Assembly: GCF_016907695.1 (NCBI RefSeq)
Contig: NZ_JAFBCK010000001.1
Location: 7,056,001-7,120,000 of the forward strand
DNA: 64,000 nucleotides
Reading direction: 5' to 3'
DNA from: Actinokineospora baliensis
GTDB taxonomy: Bacteria > Actinomycetota > Actinomycetes > Mycobacteriales > Pseudonocardiaceae
Shown: positions 18,141 to 27,440 of the stretch, piece after piece
Layout: every line of letters starts with the position of its first letter
How positions within the stretch are numbered: position 1 is the stretch's first letter
The notes under the pieces: generated by a model
The model's input: the letters and a program-made list of their open reading frames with translations, nothing else
What the model was told of the DNA's origin: nothing
The model's database searches: none
Position numbers and translations under genes: made by a program

Positions 18141-21100
18141 CAGTCCCCCTCTCGGATCGACGACTTGGAGATCGGGTAGTGCGGGTCTTTGTACCCGTTC
18201 TTCGGAGCCTTGCCGTTGATCTGGATCTGCAGGTTGAGGTGCGGTCCCGTCTCCTGCACGTGGTCGCTGTTCGGGTTGACGTCGAAGCGGGCGATACGGG
18301 TGATCGTCCGGCCCTTGTCGTCGCTGAAGGTTTTCATGAACTGGACAGCCCCGCTGCCGCTGCGCACGATACGCGGGTTGTCGCCGACGTGTTCGGCGGC
18401 CAGGTCGAGGGCTTCCTCCATGGTGATGGTCCTGCAGTTGTGCACCAGGACAGCGGCGGGGCCAGCGAGCACGTAGTACGTGTGCACCGTCTCGACCGTG
18501 AGGTCGTAGGTGCGCGTGGTCATGGTGTGCACGCGTGCGTCGGCGACGACGGCGGTGCCGTCCGGGGTGCGCAACCGGGTGCCGAGTGCCAGTTCGTCGG
18601 CCCTGGTCCACACCCGGCGTTCGGTGTCGAAGAACAGGTGGTGGTCGGTGACCACCACCCGGCCCACCCCGCCGCCGTGAGCGACGGTCAGCGTGACGTA
18701 GGTGGTGTCCTTGTCGGTGATGTGCAGGTCAGTGACCGGGTGCGCCTCTACCCCACCGCCGGGCGCGGAGTTGGCGACGACGTCGCCGACGCGCACCTCC
18801 TCGATCGGCTTGGTGCTGCCGTCGGCCAACAGGACCAGCGTGCCCGCGATGAAGCTGTTGCAGGAGGCGGGGGCTTGGGTGAGCTGGTCGGAGGTGTAGT
18901 CGTCGAGGTCGAACTTGGTCTTGTGCTTGCCACCGGAGCCCGGCTTGACGCTCCAGCCCCGGTCGTTGCCGCCCGCGGGTAGTTCGGCGCGCCGCGGTGC
19001 CAGCGCATCGATGAGGAAGCCGCTGGTGCACCACTCCTCTTGCATGCCGCAGATCTCGACGAGCAGTTCGTTGACGTCGCGTTCAGTCCAGGTGCCATCC
19101 CAGTAGAGGTAGGCGCTTGCTTCGTACTTCTTCCCGAACGCCACGCTCCGGTCGTCGAACTGCTGGCCGAGCTCGAACAGGTCCGGACCACCGCTGGGGA
19201 TCTTGCGGTCGTTGATGTAGTTGCCGTGGTTGGACTTGATGACGACGGTCCCGTTGGGGTACTTGCGCTTCGAGCCGTTGGCCCGGTCGCGCCGTTCGTC
19301 GTTGATCTTCTGGTACTTGACCGGGTCGGTGTCCCAGCCGGGCCCCTCGTAGAAGCACTCCGGACCGCACTCCTGGTACAGGCCGCTGGGGTCGAAGAAC
19401 GTGGTGGGGTTGGCCGCGGCGTAGACGTACCCGGTCCACGTGCGCGGGTCGTCCAGGCCGAGCAGCGGGTCGACGCTGATGAAGCGGCCGGTCGCGGCGT
19501 CGTACTGGCGGGCCCCGACATCGGTCAGCGAGGTCGCCGGGTTGGTCGGTTTGTCGAGGAAGCCGTGGTTGTCGGCCCACGTGCCGACGCCGGTGCCCAG
19601 CGGGTTGCCGTACGGGTCGAACTCGCGCCTGGTCACGGCGAACCCGACGGCCGAGACCGACACCTGGGCGGTGCCGTGGTCGTCGGACTGCAGGTACTCG
19701 GGGTTGCCCGAGCCGACCCGGCGCGCGACGACGGTGCCGTTGTGGCTGTAGTAGCGGGTTCCGGTGATCGTGCCGGTCGTGGTGTCGCGGGCCCATTCCT
19801 GGCCGGGCAGGTAGAGGATCACCTTGCCCGGTTCGCGGCGGATGAGCTGGTTGCCGTCCGCGTCGTGGACGTAGGTCGTGTCACCGGTGGGCGACTGGAC
19901 CTTGGCGAGGCGGTTGTTCTGGTTCCAGGTCAGGGTGTGGACGGCGCCGTTGATGTCGCGGGTGGTGGTGTTGCCGCTGTTGTCGTAGGCGTAGGTGTTG
20001 CCGGTCGAGCCGCCGGGCCCGGTCGTGGCCGTGGAGGTCAGCGAGTGCGGGCGGACCGCGGTGGGGCCGGAGGCCGGGTAGGTGTAGGACGTGGTGGTGT
20101 CGGCCTGACCGATGCCGTGCTTGGTCTCGCCGGTGCGCAACCCGATGGTGTTGTGCGTCCACGACGTCCAGTACGGGGTGGGGCCACCGACGTTCGTCGA
20201 CCCGGGGGTGGTGCTCGGCGCTCCCGTACAGCCATCTGTGGCGGTCCAGGCGTTGTTGAGCCGATTGAGCGTGTCGTAACCGAAGCACTGGGTGCGGTTG
20301 CCGCCCGGCCGGGCGTTGACGATCTTGGTGAGGTTGCCTGCCGGGTCGAAGGTGTACTGGAGCTCGTCGACCAGCGGGGTGGCCGCCTGGACCGACAACA
20401 CGGTCTTGGTCACCGCGTGCGTGCGGGCGTCGCGCTCGAAGTCGAGCGTGCCCGCGTTGCCCAGTGAGCTGAGCTGGTACTGCACCGCCTCGCCCGCGGC
20501 GTTGCGGCTCGTGCCGGACACGTAGTCCCACACGTTGCTGCGGGTTTCCGACGGCAACCCGTACCGGTTGATGGCGTAGGTCATCGCCTCACCGGGCAAC
20601 CCGCCCTTGGACGGCAACGCGGCACCGGAGAGTTGGCCGGTCGTGGTGTAGGAGAACGTCGTGGTGTGGAAGCCGTTGAGCCCGGTCTCGGACGCGGGCA
20701 CCGAGACCACGTTGTTGGTCGGCAGGCCCTGCGAGTTGTACTGGCTGACGCCCACCTGGTAGTCGCCGTTGGCGGTGATCCGCTTGGTGGAGGCGAGTTT
20801 GCCCGCGCCGTTGACCGCCGTGTCGAAGGTCCAGGTGGCCAGCGCGGTCCGCCCGACGCCGACGCCGCTGTACTCGGCGGTGCGGCGGCCGATCACGTCG
20901 TAGTCGTAGCTGAGCACCTGACCGCGGCCGTCGGTGACCGAGGTCAGCTGGCCGAGCAGGTCGTAGGCCCTGGTGGTCTGGCCCGCGTCCGGGTCGGTCA
21001 GACCGGTTTGCCTGCCGAGGAAGTCGTACTGGTACTCCCAGTCGTTGCCCGCGGCGTCGGCGTTGCGGGTCAACTGGTCCACCGAGTTGTACTCGTAGGT

Positions 21101-22279
21101 ACTGGCGCGGTAAGTGCCACCGGTGACGACGTTGCCCGCGACGGAGGGGGCCGCGCTGTACTCGCGGACCTCCGTTGTGCGCCCCTTGGCGTCAACGACC
21201 GTGGTCTTGGCGACCCCTCCTGTGGGCGGCAAGGTGGTCACGCGGTCGCCGCCGTAGACCGTGGACAAGGTCGCCTTGGCGGTGAGGCCTTGGTAGGACA
21301 CGCTTTGCACCGCGCGCCCCGTGCCGTCGAACGTGGTGGTGGACCGGTCGTCCACCGAGGCGTCGGGGACGGTGACCAGGGTCGTACCGGGAACACCGGT
21401 GGTGACGTAGTGGTTGTGCGAAGCGACGACCCAGCCGTGGGTGTCGTAGAACAGTTCGGCGACAACGCGGTTGCTGACGCCCGCCGGGTTGCTGAGGTCG
21501 TCGACCTGGGTCTGCCTCGGCTTGCCCATGGCGTCGTAGAGGGTGACGGAGGTGACGTAGTTGGTGCCGCTGCCGTAGTCGACGAGCGTTCGCGTGGTCA
21601 CGGCCAAGGGACCGTTGTTGCGCACCAAATAGCTGTGCTGCGCGTTGGCCAGGTCGCCAGCGGCCTTGGACCGACCCGGCTTCCAGAGCGCGGTCAACCT
21701 GCCGAAGCTGTCATAGGTCGCTTCGGTGATCCTGCCGCCGATCTCGACACCCTTGACGACGGCGCCGCGGGTCGGTTCGAGGGTCACCGAGGACACCTGC
21801 GCCTTGGCGTTGGTGGTGGTGACGGTGGAGACGATGCCACCCAGGGTCGGGGTGTAGGCGGTGGTGGTCTCCTGGTTGAGCGCGTCCTTCTTGGACAGAA
21901 CGCGGCCTGCGGCGTCGTAGGTCGCCGACTCCGTGGTCTGGAAGGTCAACGTGCCACTGGTGTTCGCCGTGGCCGAGTCCGACCTGGTCGGGTCGCCCGC
22001 GCCCGGGACGGCGCCGAGCGTGGCGGACGCGTCGTAGTAGGTGCGCTTCGCCCCGACGATCGGACTCGGCGGGGTGGCCGGGCCGGAGGTCGGGCACGTG
22101 GCGGTGGACTGCCACACCTCGGCGGGCCGGTCGCGGATCCACGACGTCGTGTTGTCGGCGTAGCTGGTGGTCGCGCAGGTGTCGGCGATGCCGTCGGCCG
22201 ACTCGGTGGTGGAAACCTTGCGGCCGAGGGTGTCGTACCGGTGCGTGGCCGAACTGGTGCGCGTGCCCCCGGCGGCCAA
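18131..22279 (-). CDS. Distal open frame of the RHS toxin (YD repeats, Hint, C-terminal toxin)
   Basis: The 1,382-codon frame that carries the second half of the RHS protein. If translated on its own it would begin at TTG 22279, which has no convincing ribosome site, so I regard it as the displaced 3' part of the gene above and not as an independent gene. The toxin module after the Hint VHNC (about residues 1282-1382) contains QFMKTFSDDKGRTITRIARFD and GPHLNLQ; this resembles small C-terminal modules of polymorphic toxins (perhaps bacterial toxin 24 type), but I cannot name the activity with certainty. Confidence 0.6.
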   Translation of the reverse strand: MAAGGTRTSSATHRYDTLGRKVSTTESADGIADTCATTSYADNTTSWIRDRPAEVWQSTATCPTSGPATPPSPIVGAKRTYYDASATLGAVPGAGDPTRSDSATANTSGTLTFQTTESATYDAAGRVLSKKDALNQETTTAYTPTLGGIVSTVTTTNAKAQVSSVTLEPTRGAVVKGVEIGGRITEATYDSFGRLTALWKPGRSKAAGDLANAQHSYLVRNNGPLAVTTRTLVDYGSGTNYVTSVTLYDAMGKPRQTQVDDLSNPAGVSNRVVAELFYDTHGWVVASHNHYVTTGVPGTTLVTVPDASVDDRSTTTFDGTGRAVQSVSYQGLTAKATLSTVYGGDRVTTLPPTGGVAKTTVVDAKGRTTEVREYSAAPSVAGNVVTGGTYRASTYEYNSVDQLTRNADAAGNDWEYQYDFLGRQTGLTDPDAGQTTRAYDLLGQLTSVTDGRGQVLSYDYDVIGRRTAEYSGVGVGRTALATWTFDTAVNGAGKLASTKRITANGDYQVGVSQYNSQGLPTNNVVSVPASETGLNGFHTTTFSYTTTGQLSGAALPSKGGLPGEAMTYAINRYGLPSETRSNVWDYVSGTSRNAAGEAVQYQLSSLGNAGTLDFERDARTHAVTKTVLSVQAATPLVDELQYTFDPAGNLTKIVNARPGGNRTQCFGYDTLNRLNNAWTATDGCTGAPSTTPGSTNVGGPTPYWTSWTHNTIGLRTGETKHGIGQADTTTSYTYPASGPTAVRPHSLTSTATTGPGGSTGNTYAYDNSGNTTTRDINGAVHTLTWNQNNRLAKVQSPTGDTTYVHDADGNQLIRREPGKVILYLPGQEWARDTTTGTITGTRYYSHNGTVVARRVGSGNPEYLQSDDHGTAQVSVSAVGFAVTRREFDPYGNPLGTGVGTWADNHGFLDKPTNPATSLTDVGARQYDAATGRFISVDPLLGLDDPRTWTGYVYAAANPTTFFDPSGLYQECGPECFYEGPGWDTDPVKYQKINDERRDRANGSKRKYPNGTVVIKSNHGNYINDRKIPSGGPDLFELGQQFDDRSVAFGKKYEASAYLYWDGTWTERDVNELLVEICGMQEEWCTSGFLIDALAPRRAELPAGGNDRGWSVKPGSGGKHKTKFDLDDYTSDQLTQAPASCNSFIAGTLVLLADGSTKPIEEVRVGDVVANSAPGGGVEAHPVTDLHITDKDTTYVTLTVAHGGGVGRVVVTDHHLFFDTERRVWTRADELALGTRLRTPDGTAVVADARVHTMTTRTYDLTVETVHTYYVLAGPAAVLVHNCRTITMEEALDLAAEHVGDNPRIVRSGSGAVQFMKTFSDDKGRTITRIARFDVNPNSDHVQETGPHLNLQIQINGKAPKNGYKDPHYPISKSSIREGDWWD

Positions 22280-24896
22280 GGTGGTGATCGCGGGTGCGGG
22301 AGGGCGCGACGATGCGCGCTGTCGCTGCGGGCAGGCCTGTGCGGGCCCGGGTCGCGGTGGTGGCGAGGTCGGTGAGCTCGGTGATCGACGTGCTCAGCTG
22401 TGCGCCGCCGTCACCGAGGTAGGTCTGGGTCTCGTGGGCGCTGCCCGCGAACACGTTGTCGTCGTTGCGGGTCTCGCCCAGGGAGTTGGTCACGGTGGCC
22501 GTGCGCTGCTGGTTGCCGGGCAAGGTGTCCCCGTGCATGCCCCGGAAGTAGGTGGTCTTGGTCAGCGTCCGCTGGTCTGTGCCCGCTCCGGTGCGGGTCT
22601 CGACCTGGCCGTAGCCGCGGAACTGGCCGTAGGTGCGGTGCGCGGGCTTGACGAGTTCGTTGTCGTCGAAGTGCCAGGCCGGGGCGCCGAGGTAGGTGTA
22701 GGCGGTCCGCTGGGTCGGGGAGGTGGCGTTGCCGTCTTGGACCTGGACCTGGGTGACCGGGTAGACGTGGAAGAAGTCCAGCGTCGGGTTCTGGTTGAGC
22801 GGCAACCTCCAGTAGACCGGGTAGCAGCGCTTGGTGTTGTTGGGCAGGTCCGTGGGCACCGTGGTCGAGGTGCACTCCGTCGGCGAGTAGTCCACCGACA
22901 CCTGGCCACCGGTCTCGGTGGCGACGTTGCGCAGTCGCCAGTGGCCCATGGCGGGCTGGTTGTTGTAGCCGCTGACCCGGTTGTCGTACACCTCACTGGT
23001 GAAGGTGACCGGCGGTAGGGCGGTCCCGGTGGTGCCCGCTTCCCAGGCGGTGCGCACGATCTGGTCCAGGCGCAGGCTCGGGTCGGTCTGGGTCGGGAAG
23101 GTCTGGGTCAGCGCGTACGAGTCGACCTTCACCGGGCCGGATCCGGTGTTGTACTGGGTGGTGATGGAGGTCAGGCGCTTGGTGGACCAGAAGCTGGGCG
23201 AGTGGTTGTTGCAGGTCGCGCCGGAGAGGCACTGCTGGTCCTGCGGGGTGTCCGGCCAGTGCGTCGCGTTGGCGGCGGTGAACTGGGCGGGGTCGCAGGT
23301 GATGGCGCCGTTGGGGGTACAGCGCTCGGAGACGTCGAACACCACCTGGCCGGGGGCGGTGCCGTAGACCGAACCGGAGGTCAGGCGCAGCCCGTAGTCG
23401 ATGCGCTTGAGCGTGCCGCCACGGGTGTAGACCACACCGGTCGTTGCCTTGTTCGCGCCGTAGTAGTTGGACTCCGGGGCGTAGTGGTACAGCGAGGCGT
23501 TGCCGTGCGGGTCTTCGACGTAGTCCAGGTTCCAGCGCCACACCTGGTCGCATTTGGACTGCGCGAACCCGGCGGCGTTGTAACAGGGATCACCGTTGCG
23601 CGGACCGTAGACCGGGACGGTCCAACGGGAGTTCGTCGTGTCCTGGGTGGTGCGCCCCGGGCCCTCGTTGCGACCGAAGTGGTACTTCACGCCATCGGTG
23701 GTGGTGACCCGCCAATACTCGCTCGACGGGGTACCCGTGGAGACAAGCTCCACACGCGCACCATCGTCACTGGCCGGGCGCCACGTGCCGTCAGCGTCGT
23801 TGCGCACCAACGCCGTCGATCTCCCGCCCAGGCTCATCGTCACGATGTGCCCGGCCCAGCACAGGTCACCGGTCTGCTGCGCCTGCGGCAACGCCGTGTC
23901 ATCGGCGCACGAACGGTACGTGCGCTCGACGAACCCCGGCGAGTAATCCCAACCCTGCCCAACCCACGACGCCTGGTTGTTCGTCGCCGCCGTACGACCG
24001 TCCACACCAGCCGAGTTGTACGACAGGGTGACGTCGGGCATGGCGCTGGTGCCGCTCGCCGTCGGCGGCAGGGTGATCGGGTACGACCAGGTGAACGCAC
24101 CAGCCGACCCGGTCACGCCCCAACTGCCGGACGGGCCGAGCGAACTGGCGACGAACGACCCCCCAGGACCCGAGGACCCCGCTGTGGCGGCGAGCACGGT
24201 CGCACCCTTGACCGGGACGGTCGCCGACACCGACTGGGCGGAGCCGTCGTTGCGCGAGTCCACCTCGGACTGGACCTGGCAGCTGGGCAGGTGCGGGGTG
24301 GCCAGGGCGCACTCCGGCAACCGCACCAACCGCAAGCGGGTACCGAGGTCGGCGCCACCGGCGTGGCGGAACGACGAGTAGTCGACGGTCACGGTCGCCG
24401 AGTCGATCGGCCCGGAGGTCGGCCGTACGGCCAGCAGCACACCGGACACACCCGCGCGCTCGGCCACCGACCGCTGGGCCAACTCGACCCTCGCCGTGGG
24501 CGTGCGCCCGGCAGCGGGCGCGGCGATCCGAACCGGCAGCGAACCCGCCTGGCGCGCCACCGGAACCCGCGCGCCGCGCTCCGCCGAGTTGGACGGTTCC
24601 CCCGTCACAGCGGGCTTGTCGCCCCCCAGCACGACCTCGGCCGACCCGCCTTCCGGCCACGTCGTCGCCGTTCGCGCCGGTTGGTCTACGTATGTCGACG
24701 GTGCGCGGGACGGCACCACCTCGCGGTGCGGGACCACCTTCTCGGCTACCGGTTTGGGCAGCCGCGACGGCGCGGCCGCCGACGGCGGGGGTGCCAGCGC
24801 CGCCACCCCGGACATCAGGGTGGTGAGCACCACAGCGAACACGAGCAGCCGTACCCGCCGGAAAAAGGCATGGCTGCGCGAAGACCCATCGGCCAT
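18131..24896 (-). pseudogene. RHS-repeat polymorphic toxin with Hint domain, disrupted by one frameshift
   Basis: A very large secreted RHS protein (about 2,255 codons if the frame is restored). The ATG at 24896 starts a signal-peptide-like N terminus (RRVRLLVFAVVLTTLMSGVAAL). A SpvB-like N-terminal region follows, then many YD repeats (for example YDTLGRK, YDFLGRQ), the RHS core ending (DAATGRFISVDP, codon about 923 of the distal frame), a Hint autoprocessing domain (from CNSFIAGT to VLVHNC, about codons 1137-1281), and a 101-residue toxin module with GPHLNLQIQINGK and DPHYPI. The upstream frame runs 24896 to 21711 and the downstream frame is open from about 22279; homologous reading switches between them near 22290 with one extra base. 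Either a true mutation, a programmed event or a sequencing error. Confidence 0.8.
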
Positions 24897-25285
24897 GAAA
24901 CCCACCCCAGTGTGCCAAAAGCCCCAGAAAGTCCAAACGAACCGGAACTCAACCAGACCGGTCGCCCCTCGGGGAACCCCGAACACCGCGACACACAGCC
25001 AATCCCCCGCGACACGCCGACCACCTGCCCCGAAAGGCCCAGACCGCGGTCGCCCACCAGGCCCAACCCACGACCGGCGTTCCTGCCGGTCGTGCCACGT
25101 ACGACCGCCCCGACCGATCACTCGACCGCCAAGATGACGCCCGCCGATGGCGACGCAGAGTGGCGTAGACGTGACCGCGCAACCCGTTCTGGTGTATTCC
25201 GACTACCGCTGTAGCTGGTGCCCACAGTGGAGCGATGTCGGTGGTGAGGGCTGTCATCGGGTGGTGAAGGCTAGGAGGGCATGTC
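24897..25285. other. Gene-free divergent region upstream of the RHS gene
   Basis: A 389-bp region between the divergent RHS toxin and a small Cys-containing protein. The frame of the RHS gene is open further upstream but codes low-complexity basic sequence and no plausible start precedes the signal peptide. I see no RNA gene or repeat; it should contain both promoters. Confidence 0.4.
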
Positions 25286-25651
25286 ATGGCTGACCTGCGC
25301 ATCGAGCTCGTTCAACAGGACCTCCCTGCCCCCGGGGAGATCGTGCGGATAGATTGCGGTGGCTACGTCCTGTTCGTGCAGAACACCGATCCGGCCACGG
25401 CGGGACCGTCCGCGCCGGACGAAGTGGTCAGGTACGTGGCGGTCACGATCACCGCGCCGACTTCCGAGCTGCGGCACGCCACCGCGGTGCACCAGCGCGG
25501 GGTCAAGAGCCGTCGGGAGAACTGGACGCTGTGTGACAAGTCGAAGAAGCGGCGGGTGAAGGACCGGCTGGACGCGCAGCCGCTGGAGACGGTGAGCTGT
25601 GTGCAGTGTCGGCGGGCGCTGGTGGACAAGGGGGCGTTGGCCGCGGGGTGA
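25286..25651 (+). CDS. Small hypothetical protein with C-terminal Cys motif
   Basis: A 121-residue protein of unknown function. The first 60 residues look like a small beta-rich domain (ADLRIELVQQD, GGYVLFVQNTD, YVAVTITAP). The C-terminal 50 residues are strongly basic (KSKKRRVKDR) and carry TLCDK and SCVQCRR, three Cys that may bind a metal. An AGGAGGG ribosome site lies eight bases before the ATG. It is not obviously part of the neighbouring transcription units. Confidence 0.55.
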   Translation: MADLRIELVQQDLPAPGEIVRIDCGGYVLFVQNTDPATAGPSAPDEVVRYVAVTITAPTSELRHATAVHQRGVKSRRENWTLCDKSKKRRVKDRLDAQPLETVSCVQCRRALVDKGALAAG

Positions 25652-25750
25652 CGCTCCCGGGGCGTCCACGATCTGGGAGGGGAAATAGGGCTCGTCGGCT
25701 GGCGTTTGACCTGGTGACGGGGTTGGCGGCACTGGCGAACGGACGGCGGC

Positions 25751-26530
25751 ATGGGTGACGTGGGGTTCAGGGCGTTGTGGCAGGACTGGAAGGACGAGCG
25801 GGAGCGGACCCTGGCTGATCCGCACGGGTGGTTGGCGTTGGTCTCGCTCGACTGGTTGACCGAGGAGCCGACCGCCTACCACGGGTTGCCGGGGTTGTGG
25901 TGGCAGGACTCGGAGGCGGCCTATGTCGATGCGGCCGCTGGTGGGGTGAGCCGGGACGGGGAGCCGGTCGTGGGGGTGGAGCGGTTCGAGTTGGTCAACA
26001 GCGGTGCCGGGGCTCGGGTTCGGGTCGGGGACGTCGAGGTGGAGGTCGCTCGGCGGGGTGGGTACCTCGTGCGGGTGCACGACCCGGCGGCTGAGGCGGT
26101 GCGCGGGTTCCGCGGCGTGCCCAGCTACGAGCCGGATCCGGCGTGGGTGTTGCGCGGGGTGTTCGAGCCGTTCGACGAGCCTCGGCCGACGACGGTGGGG
26201 GCTGTTGTGGCGGGGTTGAGCCACGTCTACACCGCGCCCGGCGTGGTGCGGTTCGCCCACGGCGGCGCGGAGCACACGTTGACGGCGTTCAACGGGAAGG
26301 CGGGCGGCTTCAGCATCCTGTTCACCGACGCGACCAGCGGTGTGACCACGTACGCGGCGAACCGGTCGCTGGCGGTGGCCGACCCGGACGGGGACGGCGG
26401 GGTCGTGCTCGACTTCAACCGGGCGGTGAACCTGCCGTGCGCGTTCACGGCGTACGCGACGTGCCCGCTGCCGCCGGAGGGCAACCGGCTGCCCTTCGCG
26501 GTGGCGGCGGGCGAGAAGATCCCCCACTGA
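25751..26530 (+). CDS. DUF1684 protein
   Basis: A 259-residue protein with the DUF1684 layout: an N-terminal LWQDWKDERERTLADPHGWLALVSLDWL segment spread over residues 8-36, then a beta-sandwich-like middle and the C-terminal DFNRAVNLPCAFTAYATCPLPPEGNRLPFAVAAGEK pattern (key motif NLPCAFT...CPLPPxxNRL), which is the most conserved part of the family. Cytoplasmic, no signal. Function of the family is unknown. It starts at ATG 25751 with a weak ribosome site and converges on the beta-propeller gene through a hairpin. Confidence 0.75.
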   Translation: MGDVGFRALWQDWKDERERTLADPHGWLALVSLDWLTEEPTAYHGLPGLWWQDSEAAYVDAAAGGVSRDGEPVVGVERFELVNSGAGARVRVGDVEVEVARRGGYLVRVHDPAAEAVRGFRGVPSYEPDPAWVLRGVFEPFDEPRPTTVGAVVAGLSHVYTAPGVVRFAHGGAEHTLTAFNGKAGGFSILFTDATSGVTTYAANRSLAVADPDGDGGVVLDFNRAVNLPCAFTAYATCPLPPEGNRLPFAVAAGEKIPH

Positions 26531-26537
26531 TCGCGCG

Positions 26538-26567
26538 CGGCACGGGCCCAGCGCCGGGCCCGTGCCG
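26538..26567. terminator. Bidirectional hairpin, DUF1684 / beta-propeller
   Basis: Perfect 12-bp arms CGGCACGGGCCC (26538-26549) and GGGCCCGTGCCG (26556-26567), loop of six bases, centred between two convergent stops. Confidence 0.7.
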
Positions 26568-26569
26568 GG

Positions 26570-27253
26570 TCACGCGCCGAGGAGGTCCGCCACCGGGATC
26601 TCGCGGACGTCGCCGTCCGCGGTGCACGCGAGGAACCGGTCCGGCGCGTAGTGCAGCGCGGCGATGCCGGTGATGGGGGCGGTGAACCACTGGCGGGTCG
26701 GTAAGTCGTAGGCCACGAGCGGGCCGGTGGGTGATCCGGCGGCGATGAGCATCCCGTCGTCGGTGACGGCCGCCGTGGTGAGGTGGTGCGGGGCGCGGAT
26801 CGCCACGACCTCGGTTTCCGACCACAAGCGTAGATCTTCGCCGACGGTGGCGAAGCGGTTGTCCGGCAAGGCGATGCACGCGAGGGCACCTGTGCGGCGC
26901 GCCCGGCCCAACCGCTCGCGGGTGGCAAGGTCCCACCAGGTGGCGCTGCCGTCGGCGGCCAGGGCGAACAGGACGCCGCCCGCCACAGCGATGTCGGCGA
27001 CGGGGGAATCGTGTAGGTCGAACGTGGTGATGTGCTGGAAGTCCGCGGACAGGACAACGGCTTCACCGGTGCCGGTGCCCAGCACGACGCGGTCGGCGAA
27101 CGCGGCGGCGCTGGTCAGCGCGGACGGGTGCCGGTAGACCGCGCTGCCGGTGGTGGCGTCGACCAGTCCGCCGCAGGCCGCCAATCGGAAACGGCCGAAT
27201 TCCGCAGGCACCACCCGCGGGTCACCGCGGTCGAACAATCGGGGTTTGTCCAT
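26570..27253 (-). CDS. WD40-like beta-propeller protein
   Basis: A 227-residue soluble protein built of short beta repeats of WD40 type: phrases such as GGVLFALAADGSATWWDLATRE, NRFATVGEDLRLWSE and DDGMLIAAGSPTGPLVAYDL each mark one blade (only short parts quoted in context). About five blades are visible, which is short for a closed seven-blade propeller, so it may dimerise or be a partial propeller. It starts at ATG 27253; a TTG codon one residue upstream is less likely. No enzymatic motif. Probably a scaffold; role unknown. Confidence 0.6.
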   Translation of the reverse strand: MDKPRLFDRGDPRVVPAEFGRFRLAACGGLVDATTGSAVYRHPSALTSAAAFADRVVLGTGTGEAVVLSADFQHITTFDLHDSPVADIAVAGGVLFALAADGSATWWDLATRERLGRARRTGALACIALPDNRFATVGEDLRLWSETEVVAIRAPHHLTTAAVTDDGMLIAAGSPTGPLVAYDLPTRQWFTAPITGIAALHYAPDRFLACTADGDVREIPVADLLGA

Positions 27254-27389
27254 CAACTAGCCGCCTCACCTGGGGTTATGAACGTCCGATAGGGCCTTTC
27301 GTCATATTCTCGGGCGCGCCGGAATGCATTTCTTCGACCGTACCGAGCATGTCAACCAGGTGTGCGAAATATGGGAAGCACCCCATTTC

Positions 27390-27435
27390 GACCAGCGGGG
27401 GCCGCGGTCGGCTGCCCGACCGCGGCCCCCTGGTC
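27390..27435 (-). terminator. Terminator hairpin of the subtilase gene
   Basis: A long GC-rich stem (GACCAG...GGCCGCGGTCG / CGACCGCGGCC...CTGGTC) with a two-base bulge and a six-base loop, starting six bases after the subtilase stop on the minus strand. Confidence 0.7.
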
Positions 27436-27440
27436 ATGAC

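Noticed and set aside
18131..22279. Independent second RHS gene starting at TTG 22279
   Set aside because: No ribosome site or signal peptide, and the sequence directly continues the RHS protein of the other frame; a frameshift explains it better.
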